Assembly (NCBI RefSeq): GCF_900089775.1
Contig: NZ_FLOB01000014.1
Coordinates: forward strand, 33,314 to 97,313
DNA length: 64,000 nucleotides
Source of the DNA: Marinomonas spartinae
GTDB taxonomy: Bacteria; Pseudomonadota; Gammaproteobacteria; Pseudomonadales; Marinomonadaceae
Direction of reading: 5' to 3'
How positions within the stretch are numbered: position 1 is the first letter of the stretch; each line of letters opens with the position of its first letter. A program made the position numbers and the translations under genes. A model generated the notes under the pieces. The model was given only the letters and a program-made list of their open reading frames with translations. It ran no database searches and was not told the DNA's origin. This document shows positions 50,032 to 59,741 of this stretch, piece after piece.

Positions 50032-52185
50032 CTAAGCTGCTTTATCGGGCAGGTACTTGCCCATGGCTTCCATTAGAGAGCGGCTTTTCAAAATAGCTAA
50101 GCACTCTTCTTCTTTGATGTTTTTAACCAAGTCATCTAAGCTGTCATTCATTTTTATTTGCCACTCTGCACAAATACGGGGACGACTTAAAGTAGCTAAG
50201 TCTTCTTCGGGCATTTGTGCCAAGTGCCAGCGATAAAAATGCTCATCTTGAGTCATTCTATGTAAAGCGGATAAACCATCTTGCGTGTCGATACGGTCAA
50301 GTTGCTGCTGCGCATCATGTAATCGTTTCACAATTGGTGTTGGCCTTTTTTCCTGTGAGGACTTTAAAAAGCCCAAAGCAGACAGTAGGTTACCACGTTT
50401 TGCGCCACCACTGAGCCAAGAAAGAGGAATAGAAAAGGTGAGGCCAAAGCTGATGGGTAACGACCAATAGAACAGCTGAGGGCTAAGGTATAATGTAGAG
50501 GCGGCTAACCCTGCACCTAAAATGGTGTGCGATAAATGAGCTCGACATACCGTCTTTAGCGGTGTCGCGCCATCGTCGCGTGACTGAGCAGACCAGCCAC
50601 TGTCTCGACCTTTTAATACATCAAATACCACAAGAAATTGCGAAAACATCAAAATCGGTGCATACATTGCCGATAAAACGATTTCTAGTAAGCTATTGAT
50701 TGTCAGAAAAATAGGTCCACCAAATTCTCGACAACGGCGTAGATTTATCATGGCACTTAACCAGCCAAACACTTTAGGGGCGAGTATTAATGCCATTGAT
50801 ATTTCAAACAGCAAGCGAGCTTTTTCAAAGTCGAATACAGGCCAAGTTGGAAACAGTGATGGATTAGCAAAATATTCAGGGCGCACAAAGTGAGCTTGTA
50901 AAGCAAGGGCAAAACCCACAGCAATCAGTAAAAACCAGAATACGGCACTTAAATACGCGAAGATACCTGAGATAATATGAAGGCGCGTGGCAAAGTGAAA
51001 CCCTTTGGCGAATAAGAAAGCTTTATGTTGTAAGTTACCCTGACACCAGCGACGGTCACGAACCATCACATCAATCAGCGATGGCGGCGCTTCCTCATGG
51101 CTGGCTTGCAGGTCATTATCAAAGCGAACTCCCCAACCTGCACGGCGCAGCATTGCTGCCTCCATAAAGTCATGGCTCATTACGTGGCCACCAAAAGGAG
51201 GTTTACCGGATAAAATTGGTAAACCACAAGCAGAGGCAAATGCTTTAGTGCGAATGATGGCATTGTGGCCCCAAAAGTTGGAAGCACTTCCATGCCATGC
51301 AGATAAGCCTGCGGCATATATAGGACCGAAACACTGGTTGGCGAACTGTTGTAATCGGCTGTAAAGAGTATTGGCTTCAATAATAGTCGGGAGTGTTTGG
51401 ATTAAGCCCATGTTTGGTTCTGCTGCCATACGTCGGGACAAAGTGATCAAACAGTCTGCGCTCATCAAGCTGTCGGCATCAAGCACAATCATACTTTCAT
51501 AGGCGCCTCCAAAACGGGTTACCCAATCGGCAATATTGCCCGCTTTTCTTTCGGCATTGTTGTAGCGGCGGCGATAATATACCGGACACTTGTCAGTATC
51601 ATTGTTTAGAATAGGGTAAAAGGTTTGCTTTTCTTTCACTGCCGAATGGGCTTTGTTACTGTCACTGAGAATGAAAAAGGCAAATTTCCCTGGGGCTTTT
51701 TCGACTAAATCATTATACATTGCTTCCATGCTGGCGCGAATACGAATGGGATCTTCATTATAAACGGGTAGCAATATCGCGGTGACTGTCTCTGGATCCG
51801 CCTCTTTGATCTTACGTCGAAAAGGGTTTATCTGACTAAAAAAACCTAACGCAGCTTGCGAAAAGGCAAAGGAAATCCATGTAAAGTTGATACAAAATAA
51901 AACAAGGAAAGCCCACTGCATTCCGGCAATAGAGTTAGTGTTTAGAACGGCGAACATTTCGGTTGCACCGTACCATGATAAATAGACCGTGACACAAAAC
52001 ACAAAAAGGCGTGCCAGAAAGATGCTTATAAGAGGCTGGTTAAACAGCTTTTTTGCAGGTTGGCGTTCTTCTTGAACCTTGTGTCTTGGCATTTCTAGCG
52101 GTGACTCTTCAGGTAAAGAAGTGCCTAGGTCAGCCTTGTAAACATTATTCGTCATCATTGTTGTTTCAACCATCGGTAAAGCCAT
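50032..52185 (-). CDS. opgH: Glucans biosynthesis glucosyltransferase OpgH/MdoH
   Basis: Inner-membrane family 2 glycosyltransferase that polymerises the beta-1,2 glucan backbone of osmoregulated periplasmic glucans from UDP-glucose. The 717 residues have N- and C-terminal membrane helices around a cytoplasmic catalytic domain. Visible motifs are AILLPVYNEDP, the metal-binding LDADSLM, MSHDFMEAAMLRRAGW and the VRDRRWCQGNLQHK motif. The frame starts at 52185, overlapping opgG by 31 nt. An ATG at 52158 forms an ATGA overlap with the opgG stop and may be the real start. Confidence 0.95.
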   Translation of the reverse strand: MALPMVETTMMTNNVYKADLGTSLPEESPLEMPRHKVQEERQPAKKLFNQPLISIFLARLFVFCVTVYLSWYGATEMFAVLNTNSIAGMQWAFLVLFCINFTWISFAFSQAALGFFSQINPFRRKIKEADPETVTAILLPVYNEDPIRIRASMEAMYNDLVEKAPGKFAFFILSDSNKAHSAVKEKQTFYPILNNDTDKCPVYYRRRYNNAERKAGNIADWVTRFGGAYESMIVLDADSLMSADCLITLSRRMAAEPNMGLIQTLPTIIEANTLYSRLQQFANQCFGPIYAAGLSAWHGSASNFWGHNAIIRTKAFASACGLPILSGKPPFGGHVMSHDFMEAAMLRRAGWGVRFDNDLQASHEEAPPSLIDVMVRDRRWCQGNLQHKAFLFAKGFHFATRLHIISGIFAYLSAVFWFLLIAVGFALALQAHFVRPEYFANPSLFPTWPVFDFEKARLLFEISMALILAPKVFGWLSAMINLRRCREFGGPIFLTINSLLEIVLSAMYAPILMFSQFLVVFDVLKGRDSGWSAQSRDDGATPLKTVCRAHLSHTILGAGLAASTLYLSPQLFYWSLPISFGLTFSIPLSWLSGGAKRGNLLSALGFLKSSQEKRPTPIVKRLHDAQQQLDRIDTQDGLSALHRMTQDEHFYRWHLAQMPEEDLATLSRPRICAEWQIKMNDSLDDLVKNIKEEECLAILKSRSLMEAMGKYLPDKAA

Positions 52186-53828
52186 GTTGAGGCGATTTCT
52201 TTGTGATTTTCTGATAATGCGACTCGTAGCTCTGCTACATCGGCATTGTCTGTGTCGAACGTCACATAGACGCGAATACCATTAATGTGGGGGTTTTTTA
52301 CAAGATGCGTTTCTAGAATCTTCCCTGCACTGGTAGACGCATTAATGTGTATTTTCTTTATATCATCAACATTTATATCACTGTAGTCGATAACGACTTC
52401 GGGTTTTCCTTTATATTTGCCAAACAGTTTAGTGCCCTTTGCACTTCTTACAATGTGTGGCTTATTGGCTAATACAGGAGTGTCATTAGGCCAAGTTAAT
52501 TGGTATGAAAAGCTATAAGGTTTGTCTTTTTTAAGGCCACCTTTTGGTTGCCAATAGGTGACAATATTATCGTTCCCTTCTGAATTAGATGGTATTTCAA
52601 CAAGCTCAACATGGCCAGCTCCCCAATCATTAAGTGGTTTTACCCAAGCGGAAGGACGTGTTTGATAGTTGGCTTCTAAATCCTGATAGTCACTGTAGTT
52701 ACGATGACGCTGTATCAATCCAAAGCCTTTAGGTGACTTATCATAGAAAGAGCTGATTTGTAAGGTTTTGGGGTTATTTAAAGGACGCCATAATATTTCA
52801 CCATGGCCTGTTTGTATTTGTAGTCCTTCGGAGTCATGAACCCGACGTCTATAATCGGGTTCGTCTGAAGGATCCATTGTGCCAAACATAAACATAGACG
52901 TTAATGGTGCAAGACCAACATGTGGTACGTCTTGTCGAGGGAAAAGTGTTGCTTTCACGTCGATGCGCGTAGGAGATCCTGGATAAATGCCAAACCGATA
53001 GGCGCCTGTTACACTTTTGCTGTCTAGCAACGCGTGTACCACAATGGCTTTTTGAGTGACGGAAGGGCGCTCTATCCAGAAATGTTTGAACATGGGAAAC
53101 TCTTCCCCTGTCGGTTGAGCTACATCGATTGCAAGGCCTCGAGCCGATAATCCATAGGTCTGACCTTTAGAAATGGCACGGAAGTAAGTGGCTCCCTGAA
53201 ACACAATAAACTCATCACTATGGTCCTTCGTATTGATGGGATAGTGTAAGCGTAACCCAGCGTACTTTCCGACCTTATCGATTAATTTAGCCAACTTTTT
53301 ATTGGGAGTGGAAAAAGAAGAGGGTGAGACCTCTAAAGGGAAGGCTCTACCGTTTTCAACAACATCGATATCGACAAGATCCTTATAAATGTAGCCAGGT
53401 GCAAAAAGCTGGATAGAGAAAGGTGTCGGTGTATTCCCCCATACCGCTTGGTTTTGTTGGAAGTTTATTTTCCGATACGTTGAATAATTCATATCGGTGA
53501 GCTCTTTTGGTGCTTTAAGAGGTGGCACCATAGGGGATTTTGCCAGTTTTTTGGCAATATCTATAACGGTTTGATCAGTGAATTGATATCCGGATTTGGG
53601 ATCCTGTAGTGCTTTTTTGACGGACTCTTCGACAACCTTTTGCTCTTTGTTTTTTGCTGGGGCTTTTGGTTGGTTTTCCGCTTTATTGTTTTGTGGCGCT
53701 GCTTGTTGTGATGGAGCAGACTCTTTTTGAACTGGATTGGTGCTGTCAGCACTAGCGACAGGGCAAAAAAACATAGGGCCCAGCAGGCATAAGAGATATA
53801 AGTATCTAAACGTTGTCAAATTTTTCAT
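52155..53828 (-). CDS. opgG: Glucans biosynthesis protein OpgG/MdoG
   Basis: Periplasmic protein needed for branching or export of osmoregulated periplasmic glucans. A signal peptide (ending CPVASA) is followed by an unusual Gln/Pro/Lys-rich linker (about 30-70) before the OpgG domain. The core contains YSTYRKINFQQNQAVWG, PFSIQLFAPGYIYKD, SARGLAIDVAQPTGEEFP, FMFGTMDPSDEPDYRRRVHD and GHGEILWRPLNNP. 557 residues, slightly longer than the E. coli protein because of the linker. First gene of opgGH. Confidence 0.95.
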   Translation of the reverse strand: MKNLTTFRYLYLLCLLGPMFFCPVASADSTNPVQKESAPSQQAAPQNNKAENQPKAPAKNKEQKVVEESVKKALQDPKSGYQFTDQTVIDIAKKLAKSPMVPPLKAPKELTDMNYSTYRKINFQQNQAVWGNTPTPFSIQLFAPGYIYKDLVDIDVVENGRAFPLEVSPSSFSTPNKKLAKLIDKVGKYAGLRLHYPINTKDHSDEFIVFQGATYFRAISKGQTYGLSARGLAIDVAQPTGEEFPMFKHFWIERPSVTQKAIVVHALLDSKSVTGAYRFGIYPGSPTRIDVKATLFPRQDVPHVGLAPLTSMFMFGTMDPSDEPDYRRRVHDSEGLQIQTGHGEILWRPLNNPKTLQISSFYDKSPKGFGLIQRHRNYSDYQDLEANYQTRPSAWVKPLNDWGAGHVELVEIPSNSEGNDNIVTYWQPKGGLKKDKPYSFSYQLTWPNDTPVLANKPHIVRSAKGTKLFGKYKGKPEVVIDYSDINVDDIKKIHINASTSAGKILETHLVKNPHINGIRVYVTFDTDNADVAELRVALSENHKEIASTWLYRWLKQQ

Positions 53829-54275
53829 AGTAATATAAAACTTTCGTTAGAGGATGATGGTTACGTCGTATATTTAAGCACAGCAAGATGCGAGCCGTAT
53901 TTTATCTCAGTAATATCTCTTATAACTTACCTTCATGTAAGTAGCTTCATGAGAGTAAAAGATTAGGACCAAGGGGAACAGACTCGAATCTTTTTATTTG
54001 ATTTTATGGCTTTTTGGGTGTTGTAAGCAATTATCTATATATAATAATGATTTGCAGCTCATAAAGTTAGTTTTTGATGTATATTTTTTGAAAAGAATTT
54101 GCTTGCGACTCGATGTTCTTTTCTTTAGACAAATAAAGTGCTCGTTTATATAAAACAATATTGACTAAGGCTCCGGGAATGTATTTTTTTGTTACATTCG
54201 GGATCTTAGTCGTCATATGATTTTTTTAACTTTTGGTTGAATAGAAGCGATGTTTATAGCTGGTACCCTTTTTAT
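53829..54275. other. Region between opgG and pqiA
   Basis: About 450 AT-rich bases between divergent operons; it should hold both promoters. A long imperfect hairpin lies at 54163-54212. Nothing else was recognised. Confidence 0.45.
54163..54212 (+). promoter_or_regulatory. Imperfect inverted repeat upstream of pqiA
   Basis: GACTAAG(...)CCGGGAATGTA and its near complement TACATTCGGG(...)CTTAGTC surround a T-rich loop. It could be a transcript hairpin or an operator 60 nt before pqiA. Confidence 0.4.
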
Positions 54276-55523
54276 ATGAAACCCTCATTTTTAAGTGATC
54301 ATGCGACGGTTTGTAAAGAGTGTGATTGGGTGACGCCTATCCCTGAGTTACAAGAAGGGCAGCAATTATGCTGTGCTCGATGTCGAAGCCCTTTGTTTTA
54401 TCATCCCAGACAAAGGTTGAGTAATCTCTTGGCTTTTGGGGGATCTGGGATATTGATGTTGGTGCTCTCTTTAAGTTTCCCCTTTCTGAGCTTTTCCGTG
54501 GCTGGTGTTGGTAGAACGGTCAGTCTTTGGCAGGAGATATCGACCTTGTTGCTGAATTCTTTCACATTTTTAGGGGTGTTGGTTCTAATTGCTTTATTAA
54601 TATTGCCAGCGCTGTATCTTCTTAGTGTCATATTGTTGGTTTGGTATTTAAAAAGAAGTCGTCATCAAACCTTGCAGACTTATTTTATTCGAATATTGGT
54701 TGGTGTGCAGCCTTGGCTAATGGTGGATGTGTTTTTGGTCGGAGTCATTGTTGCTTTGATTAAAATGCAAGGTAGTGCATCGATTGATCTTGGACTGTCG
54801 TTTTGGGCGTTTTGTGGTTTTGTTATCTGTTTAGTTAAGACGATTTCGATGGTGGATATTCGGTGGTTTTGGCATCAGGTCGCGACGCCTTCTCTGAGCA
54901 TTGCTTTAAGTTCGCAAACTGCACGCTCTCAAGGCGTAAAAGGCTGTCAAACCTGCGGAGCTATTCTTCTCATTGACGAGGCTCACTGCAGTCGTTGTGG
55001 TCATAAGGCAAATAGTAGGAAGCCGCAAAGTATTAAAGTCACGATCGCTTTGTTGATCGCCTCTTTGGTTATGTATGTACCTGCTAATGTCTTTCCCATC
55101 ATGGAGACCACCTATTTTGGCTCTACTACACCCTCGACGATTATTGGTGGTGTACTGTTATTGTGGTCAGAGGGGTCTTACCCTGTTGCGGCCATTATTT
55201 TGATTGCGAGCGTGTTTATTCCGATCGCGAAAATGTTAGCGCTGAGTTGGTTGTGTTGGCAATCTTATCGCCCAAGTTCCTATGGCATTATGAAAAAGCT
55301 CACCTTGTATCGTTTGACTGAGTTCGTCGGTCGCTGGTCCATGATCGATATTTTTGTTGTGGCTATTTTAACTGGGCTGGTTCAGTTGGGGGGGCTGCTA
55401 AATATTTACCCTGGAAAAGCCGCTTTATGCTTTGCCAGTGTAGTGATACTGACTATGTTAGCAGCGCAATCATTTGACCCTAGATTGCTTTGGGACAAAG
55501 AGGGGCATACCCATGATGAGTGA
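54276..55523 (+). CDS. pqiA: Paraquat-inducible protein A (PqiA)
   Basis: Inner-membrane part of the Pqi lipid-transport machinery. Two homologous halves each start with a zinc-ribbon pair (CKECDW...CCARC at about 14-34, and CQTCGAILLIDEAHCSRCGHK), followed by four membrane helices. The second half has YVPANVFPIMETTYFGS, a family hallmark. I start at the ATG at 54276 (415 aa, close to E. coli PqiA); a TTG at 54237 is possible. It heads pqiABC. Confidence 0.9.
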   Translation: MKPSFLSDHATVCKECDWVTPIPELQEGQQLCCARCRSPLFYHPRQRLSNLLAFGGSGILMLVLSLSFPFLSFSVAGVGRTVSLWQEISTLLLNSFTFLGVLVLIALLILPALYLLSVILLVWYLKRSRHQTLQTYFIRILVGVQPWLMVDVFLVGVIVALIKMQGSASIDLGLSFWAFCGFVICLVKTISMVDIRWFWHQVATPSLSIALSSQTARSQGVKGCQTCGAILLIDEAHCSRCGHKANSRKPQSIKVTIALLIASLVMYVPANVFPIMETTYFGSTTPSTIIGGVLLLWSEGSYPVAAIILIASVFIPIAKMLALSWLCWQSYRPSSYGIMKKLTLYRLTEFVGRWSMIDIFVVAILTGLVQLGGLLNIYPGKAALCFASVVILTMLAAQSFDPRLLWDKEGHTHDE

Positions 55524-55564
55524 TGATAAAAAATATCATGCTAGATTAACTGAGGAATTTTGGT

Positions 55565-57214
55565 TTGAGTACTGACAATAACAACCTCCAAGAGGTACGT
55601 AAAATCCGCTTTAATACTATTTGGTTTGTTCCTCTAATCGCCTTGCTTGTTGCCGGATGGATGGTGTATCAAAATTGGTCCAATCAAGGTCCAGAAGTGA
55701 CTTTGATTGCGCAAAACGCAGATGGTATAGAGGCTGGGAAAACCAAGGTCAAAGCCCGTAATGTGGACGTGGGAATGGTGACAGCAGTGCGTTTGAGTGA
55801 TGATTTTAATCAAGCCATTATTACTGTCCAAATGAATAAAAATGCCAGTAAAATGCTGCATGCGGATGCACAGTTTTGGGTTGTTAAGCCGCGTATTGGT
55901 AAAGCCGGAGTTAGTGGTTTAGGGACATTGCTTTCAGGGGCTTATATTGAAATGGAGCCCAGTCTAAAGGGGGAACTGAAGACACGTTTTACTATTCTTC
56001 CCAACCCACCTGTTTCGACCAATAAAAGCCAAGGTATCCATCTGAAATTATTTAGTACCGGCAGTTCGAAAATGGATGTTGGTACAGCAGTACACTTTCG
56101 TGGTTATGATGTCGGCTACATTGAAAAAGTGGGATTCGACATCAAGAAAAATGCCATTACCTATCAAGTATTTATCCGTGCGCCTTATGACTCTTTGGTC
56201 AATAGTGCTGTACATTTCTGGATTACGCCAGGGTTCTCGTTGCAAAGTTCTGCGCGGGGGTTTGAAGTAAGGTTGGATTCTCTTGAAACCTTGTTTTCTG
56301 GGGGAATCAGCTTTGGCATGCTAAAAGACCAACACATAGGACATCCGGTAAAAAATTTATCGCAATTCGAACTTTATGCTTCCAAGCAATCTGCGCAAAA
56401 CCACGTATATAACGAGTTTATTAATTATTTGTTTTTGTTTAAAGAAAATGTTAGTGGCCTAGAAGTTGGCGCCCCTGTTGAGTATCGCGGATTGCGCATC
56501 GGTACCGTGATGCAAGTGCCTTATAATGGATTAGATATACGTGCTCTTACATCAATGACGGACCCTGTGATTCCAGTACTTGCTCGAATAGAGCCACAGC
56601 GATTGGATCATCAACTCAATGGTATGACTCGGCAAGAATTTAAAAACATGATTCAGAAAAGTATTCATGATGGTCTTAGAGCCTCATTAAAAACCAGCAA
56701 TTTACTGACTGGGGCGAAAATCATTGATTTGAACGTTGTAGCGAGTCCTCAACGAATTAAGACTAAAACATTGAAAGGGATTGATGTGTTTCCAACAACG
56801 CCAAATAGTTTGGCGAATATTGAAACAAAAGTCTCGATTATTCTAGATAAGCTATCCAAAGCGCCTATTGACGAAAGTTTTTCGCATGTAAATCATACAA
56901 TGATCGAGGCGAGTAATACGTTGCAGAGTATTAAAAAGTTAACAAATGACCTCAATGCTCTGCTGCAGAAAAAAGATACCCAAGCTCTGCCACAGCAAGT
57001 GTTAGAAGCAGTTCAAGAGCTCAAGAAAACGCTTGTTACCTATCAAGGTGACGGTCAAATAGGCGGGCCTGTTCGAGATAGTATTGAATCATTACAGCGG
57101 TCTCTTAATGAGCTGCAACCCTTATTAAGAGAATTAAGAAATGATCCAAATGTTCTGATTTTTGATAAGAAAACACAGAAAGACATTCAGCCCAGAGCGG
57201 GAACACAACAATAG
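55565..57214 (+). CDS. pqiB: PqiB, MCE-domain intermembrane transport protein
   Basis: Membrane-anchored MCE protein that forms a tunnel across the periplasm for lipid movement. One N-terminal helix (FVPLIALLVAGWMVYQNW) is followed by three MCE domains. These begin near EVTLIAQNADGIEAGKTKVK, GIHLKLFSTGSSKMDVGTAV and FLFKENVSGLEVGAPVEYRG, and a C-terminal coiled-coil region follows. 549 residues, like E. coli. The start is TTG at 55565, with GAGGAA about 9 nt upstream; no earlier ATG fits. Confidence 0.93.
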   Translation: MSTDNNNLQEVRKIRFNTIWFVPLIALLVAGWMVYQNWSNQGPEVTLIAQNADGIEAGKTKVKARNVDVGMVTAVRLSDDFNQAIITVQMNKNASKMLHADAQFWVVKPRIGKAGVSGLGTLLSGAYIEMEPSLKGELKTRFTILPNPPVSTNKSQGIHLKLFSTGSSKMDVGTAVHFRGYDVGYIEKVGFDIKKNAITYQVFIRAPYDSLVNSAVHFWITPGFSLQSSARGFEVRLDSLETLFSGGISFGMLKDQHIGHPVKNLSQFELYASKQSAQNHVYNEFINYLFLFKENVSGLEVGAPVEYRGLRIGTVMQVPYNGLDIRALTSMTDPVIPVLARIEPQRLDHQLNGMTRQEFKNMIQKSIHDGLRASLKTSNLLTGAKIIDLNVVASPQRIKTKTLKGIDVFPTTPNSLANIETKVSIILDKLSKAPIDESFSHVNHTMIEASNTLQSIKKLTNDLNALLQKKDTQALPQQVLEAVQELKKTLVTYQGDGQIGGPVRDSIESLQRSLNELQPLLRELRNDPNVLIFDKKTQKDIQPRAGTQQ

Positions 57215-57226
57215 GAAACTCAACAT

Positions 57227-57871
57227 ATGCTCAGTCGATATTATCTCTGTATAGCGGTGACTTTATCCTGTTTGTTAACAGGTTGTGCGACGACTGTTGT
57301 GCCAAGTAATGAATATCTCTTGATGGACCAGGAGGCCAAAAATACGACATCGATATCGTCGGACTTACTCAATAAAAAGCAGCAAGTTGCGCAGATTCAA
57401 CTGTTGCCTATTAGAGTGGCTGATTATCTTGCGGGCAATGAAATGGTGTTGGTGTCTAAACAGGGGGAGGTATTTCGGTCTCAGCAAAACTTGTGGGCAG
57501 AACCATTAGCACCTCAACTGAGCCGAATCACCTTGCAAGCTTTAATTAAGCGTATGCCCAATGTCGAGTGGTTTGGATCGCAGGCTTTGGTCTCTTCATC
57601 GGAGCACTTAAGTATAGATGTTGATACATTCTATGGAGATCTTAATGGGATGGTTCATGTTGCGGGTCGTTGGAAGTTGATTTCGTCCTCGGGACAGGTG
57701 CTGGTTTCGAAAGAATTTGTTGCCCAAGGACGTTTGCCAAAAAGTGGATATCCAGCCCTTGTGCAAACCCTTGGTAAGGTGTGGTTTCACAAAGTAATTG
57801 ACCCCATGGTGAAGACCCTTAGTTCGGTTGATAAAGGGGCCGTTGTTGAGAAAAATAATACGGAGAAATAA
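57227..57871 (+). CDS. pqiC: PqiC-type outer-membrane lipoprotein
   Basis: Lipoprotein partner of PqiAB anchored in the outer membrane. The signal peptide ends in the lipobox LLTGC (Cys near residue 20). The ABC-type transport auxiliary (PF03886) fold is seen in QIQLLPIRVADYLAGNEMVL, PLAPQLSRITLQALIKR and SEHLSIDVDTFYGD. 214 residues. It follows pqiB by 12 nt and completes the operon. Confidence 0.9.
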   Translation: MLSRYYLCIAVTLSCLLTGCATTVVPSNEYLLMDQEAKNTTSISSDLLNKKQQVAQIQLLPIRVADYLAGNEMVLVSKQGEVFRSQQNLWAEPLAPQLSRITLQALIKRMPNVEWFGSQALVSSSEHLSIDVDTFYGDLNGMVHVAGRWKLISSSGQVLVSKEFVAQGRLPKSGYPALVQTLGKVWFHKVIDPMVKTLSSVDKGAVVEKNNTEK

Positions 57872-57906
57872 GTAAGTCTTTGTTCTTGGTTATTCTCTAA
57901 GAATAT

Positions 57907-58314
57907 GTGTGGAGCATTGTGGAAATGATTAGTGAGTGTGTTTCGTTTCTGTTGATTCAAGATGAGCAGGTGCTGTTAGAAAAAAGAGCGGATGATAAAG
58001 CCTCTGACCCAAGCTTAATTGCTATTCCTGGTGGTCATATAGAACCAGGGGAAAGTCAGCTTGATACACTGATTCGGGAATTAAAAGAAGAATTGGATGT
58101 GATACCAGACTCCCATCACTATTTATGCAGTCTGTATCATCCTACGAACGAGCTGCAATTGATTCATTATTATGTGATACCCAGTTGGACAGGCCAAATC
58201 AAGTCACTAGAAGCGGAGACGGTGTTTTGGCATGAGATGCAGAGTGCGCCGATCGATGTGGCAGCTGATGTCGTAGCTGTATCGGAATATTTTCGAGTAT
58301 ATTCTTCACTTTGA
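57907..58314 (+). CDS. Nudix hydrolase
   Basis: A 135-residue Nudix protein that hydrolyses a nucleoside diphosphate linked to some group. The Nudix box GGHIEPGESQLDTLIRELKE continuing EELDV fits Gx5Ex7REUxEExGU except that the late Gly is Asp. The start could be 57907 (ATG) or 57925 (ATG, with GGAG 10 nt upstream). The substrate is unknown. It follows pqiC by 35 nt but is probably functionally separate. Confidence 0.88.
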   Translation: MWSIVEMISECVSFLLIQDEQVLLEKRADDKASDPSLIAIPGGHIEPGESQLDTLIRELKEELDVIPDSHHYLCSLYHPTNELQLIHYYVIPSWTGQIKSLEAETVFWHEMQSAPIDVAADVVAVSEYFRVYSSL

Positions 58315-58377
58315 TATGGCAATAATAAAAAGTACCGCGAATGAGTACCTAGATAATGCAAAAGGTGGAGGTGTAAT

Positions 58378-58554
58378 ATTGCACACACTTCGCTGGCGCT
58401 GAGTGGTGGGGGCACCCTAAAAGATATAGAGACTATTAGCCAAGTGGCGGCCAAGCCGTTTGCACGGGATGAGCAGAGTAAACGTTTAGAGAGGGATGCG
58501 TTGATAGCACAGCTTGTTAATAAACACCACTATTGTTTTTCTCTATATGGATAA
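58378..58554 (+). CDS. Possible 58-residue small protein with ATT start
   Basis: From an ATT at 58378 an open frame of 58 codons reads ALSGGGTLKDIETISQVAAK and continues helical and charged (DEQSKRLERDALIAQLV) to TAA at 58552. No ATG, GTG or TTG starts this frame upstream or early, yet a strong GGAGG lies exactly 6 nt before the ATT. The composition looks protein-like. It may use ATT as infC does, or be a start-mutated or truncated gene. No family recognised. Confidence 0.35.
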   Translation: MAHTSLALSGGGTLKDIETISQVAAKPFARDEQSKRLERDALIAQLVNKHHYCFSLYG

Positions 58555-58580
58555 TGTGTTCTAGGCAAAGAGTACGCCAG

Positions 58581-58611
58581 ACACAGCCTTATGTATCAGA
58601 TAAGGCTGTGT
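58581..58611. terminator. Hairpin downstream of the homocysteine methyltransferase gene
   Basis: A perfect 12-bp stem, ACACAGCCTTAT / ATAAGGCTGTGT, with a 7-nt loop, 16 nt beyond the minus-strand stop. The flanks are only moderately T-rich. It can act on both strands. Confidence 0.7.
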
Positions 58612-58627
58612 TCGTCTTAGTGATTGA

Positions 58628-59527
58628 TTAGACAGTCAGTTCGTTGGCTAAGACCTGGATATGTTCTGGTCCTATTCCGCAGCAGCCACCAATTAGGGTT
58701 GCTCCGTCTTGTATCCATTGTTGCGCCCATTGTAGGTAAGCGGGTGGTGTTAGGTCTTGACGTAAGGCATTTAAGCTTTCATTTGCAGTGGCATTTTTTG
58801 GCTGAGGAGGAAAAGCGTTTGCATAAGCGCCAATCTGAATAGCTTTATTTTGCAGTATGGCTTTGGTTAATTTTATGGCTTCACCAATGATTTCAGGCTG
58901 ACTGCAATTGAATAATATGGCGTTAACGCCGATGACTTCCATGGCCTTTACGGCTTCTACAACGCGTTCGCCCGAGCGCAGAAGCGGCTCTTCCGTTGGT
59001 TTGGAATCTTCTAACGTGAACGCTACCCAAAATGGTTTATGTTCCGTGTCGACTTTATCGACGATGGCTTTAATTTTGGTGGGTTCATCTATCATGCTTT
59101 GTGTTTCACATAGCCAAATATCCACGTAGTCGTTTTGTGCTTTAATTAATGGTGTAGCGAGTTCTTCGACCCGTTCAGCTTGATATAAATCTGCACGGTA
59201 AGAACCGAACATAGGAGCGATAGAAGCCGCTACTTTGGTAGGTGTGCCACTTTCATCCGCCGCTTCACGTGCTTTTTTTCCTGCGAGTTCTGCTAGTTCA
59301 TAAGCCCGTGCTTTGAATACCTCTTCGCCAATGTGGAATGGTACTAAAGCGTAGCTGTTAGTGGTGATGACGCGGGCACCACTGGTTATATAGCCCTTGT
59401 GAATAACCTTAACAATATCAGGGGCTTCCATCATGGCTAAAGCAGACCATTCAGGCTGTTTAAAGGGGGCGCCGTGGCGCTCAAGTTCACGGCCCATGCC
59501 GCCGTCAAGAATGGTGATATCTGTCAT
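58628..59527 (-). CDS. Homocysteine S-methyltransferase family protein
   Basis: A zinc-dependent methyltransferase of the MmuM/BHMT type that probably makes methionine from homocysteine and a methyl donor such as S-methylmethionine. The TIM-barrel start is ILDGGMGRELERHG. Zinc ligands are in NAILFNCSQPE and the C-terminal LIGGCCGIGPEHI pair. 299 residues. It diverges from the serine dehydratase gene. Donor specificity is not decided by the sequence; dimethylsulfonio or betaine compounds are plausible in a marine cell (inference). Confidence 0.88.
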   Translation of the reverse strand: MTDITILDGGMGRELERHGAPFKQPEWSALAMMEAPDIVKVIHKGYITSGARVITTNSYALVPFHIGEEVFKARAYELAELAGKKAREAADESGTPTKVAASIAPMFGSYRADLYQAERVEELATPLIKAQNDYVDIWLCETQSMIDEPTKIKAIVDKVDTEHKPFWVAFTLEDSKPTEEPLLRSGERVVEAVKAMEVIGVNAILFNCSQPEIIGEAIKLTKAILQNKAIQIGAYANAFPPQPKNATANESLNALRQDLTPPAYLQWAQQWIQDGATLIGGCCGIGPEHIQVLANELTV

Positions 59528-59741
59528 TTTTCTTACCTGATCTGCAAAGTAGGGAGAATTCTAACGACATTTTTTAACTATTCAATCGATTACAGCAAGA
59601 AAAATAAGGTGGTTGAAAGAATATGATGAATTTATATTGAAGCGTCGTAATTAGAGAATAAAATGTCTGTCTTGCTCAATTATATGAACGCTATTGTGGT
59701 CACACTAGCCAACTTTAGAGTCTTTTATTGCAGAGATCATT

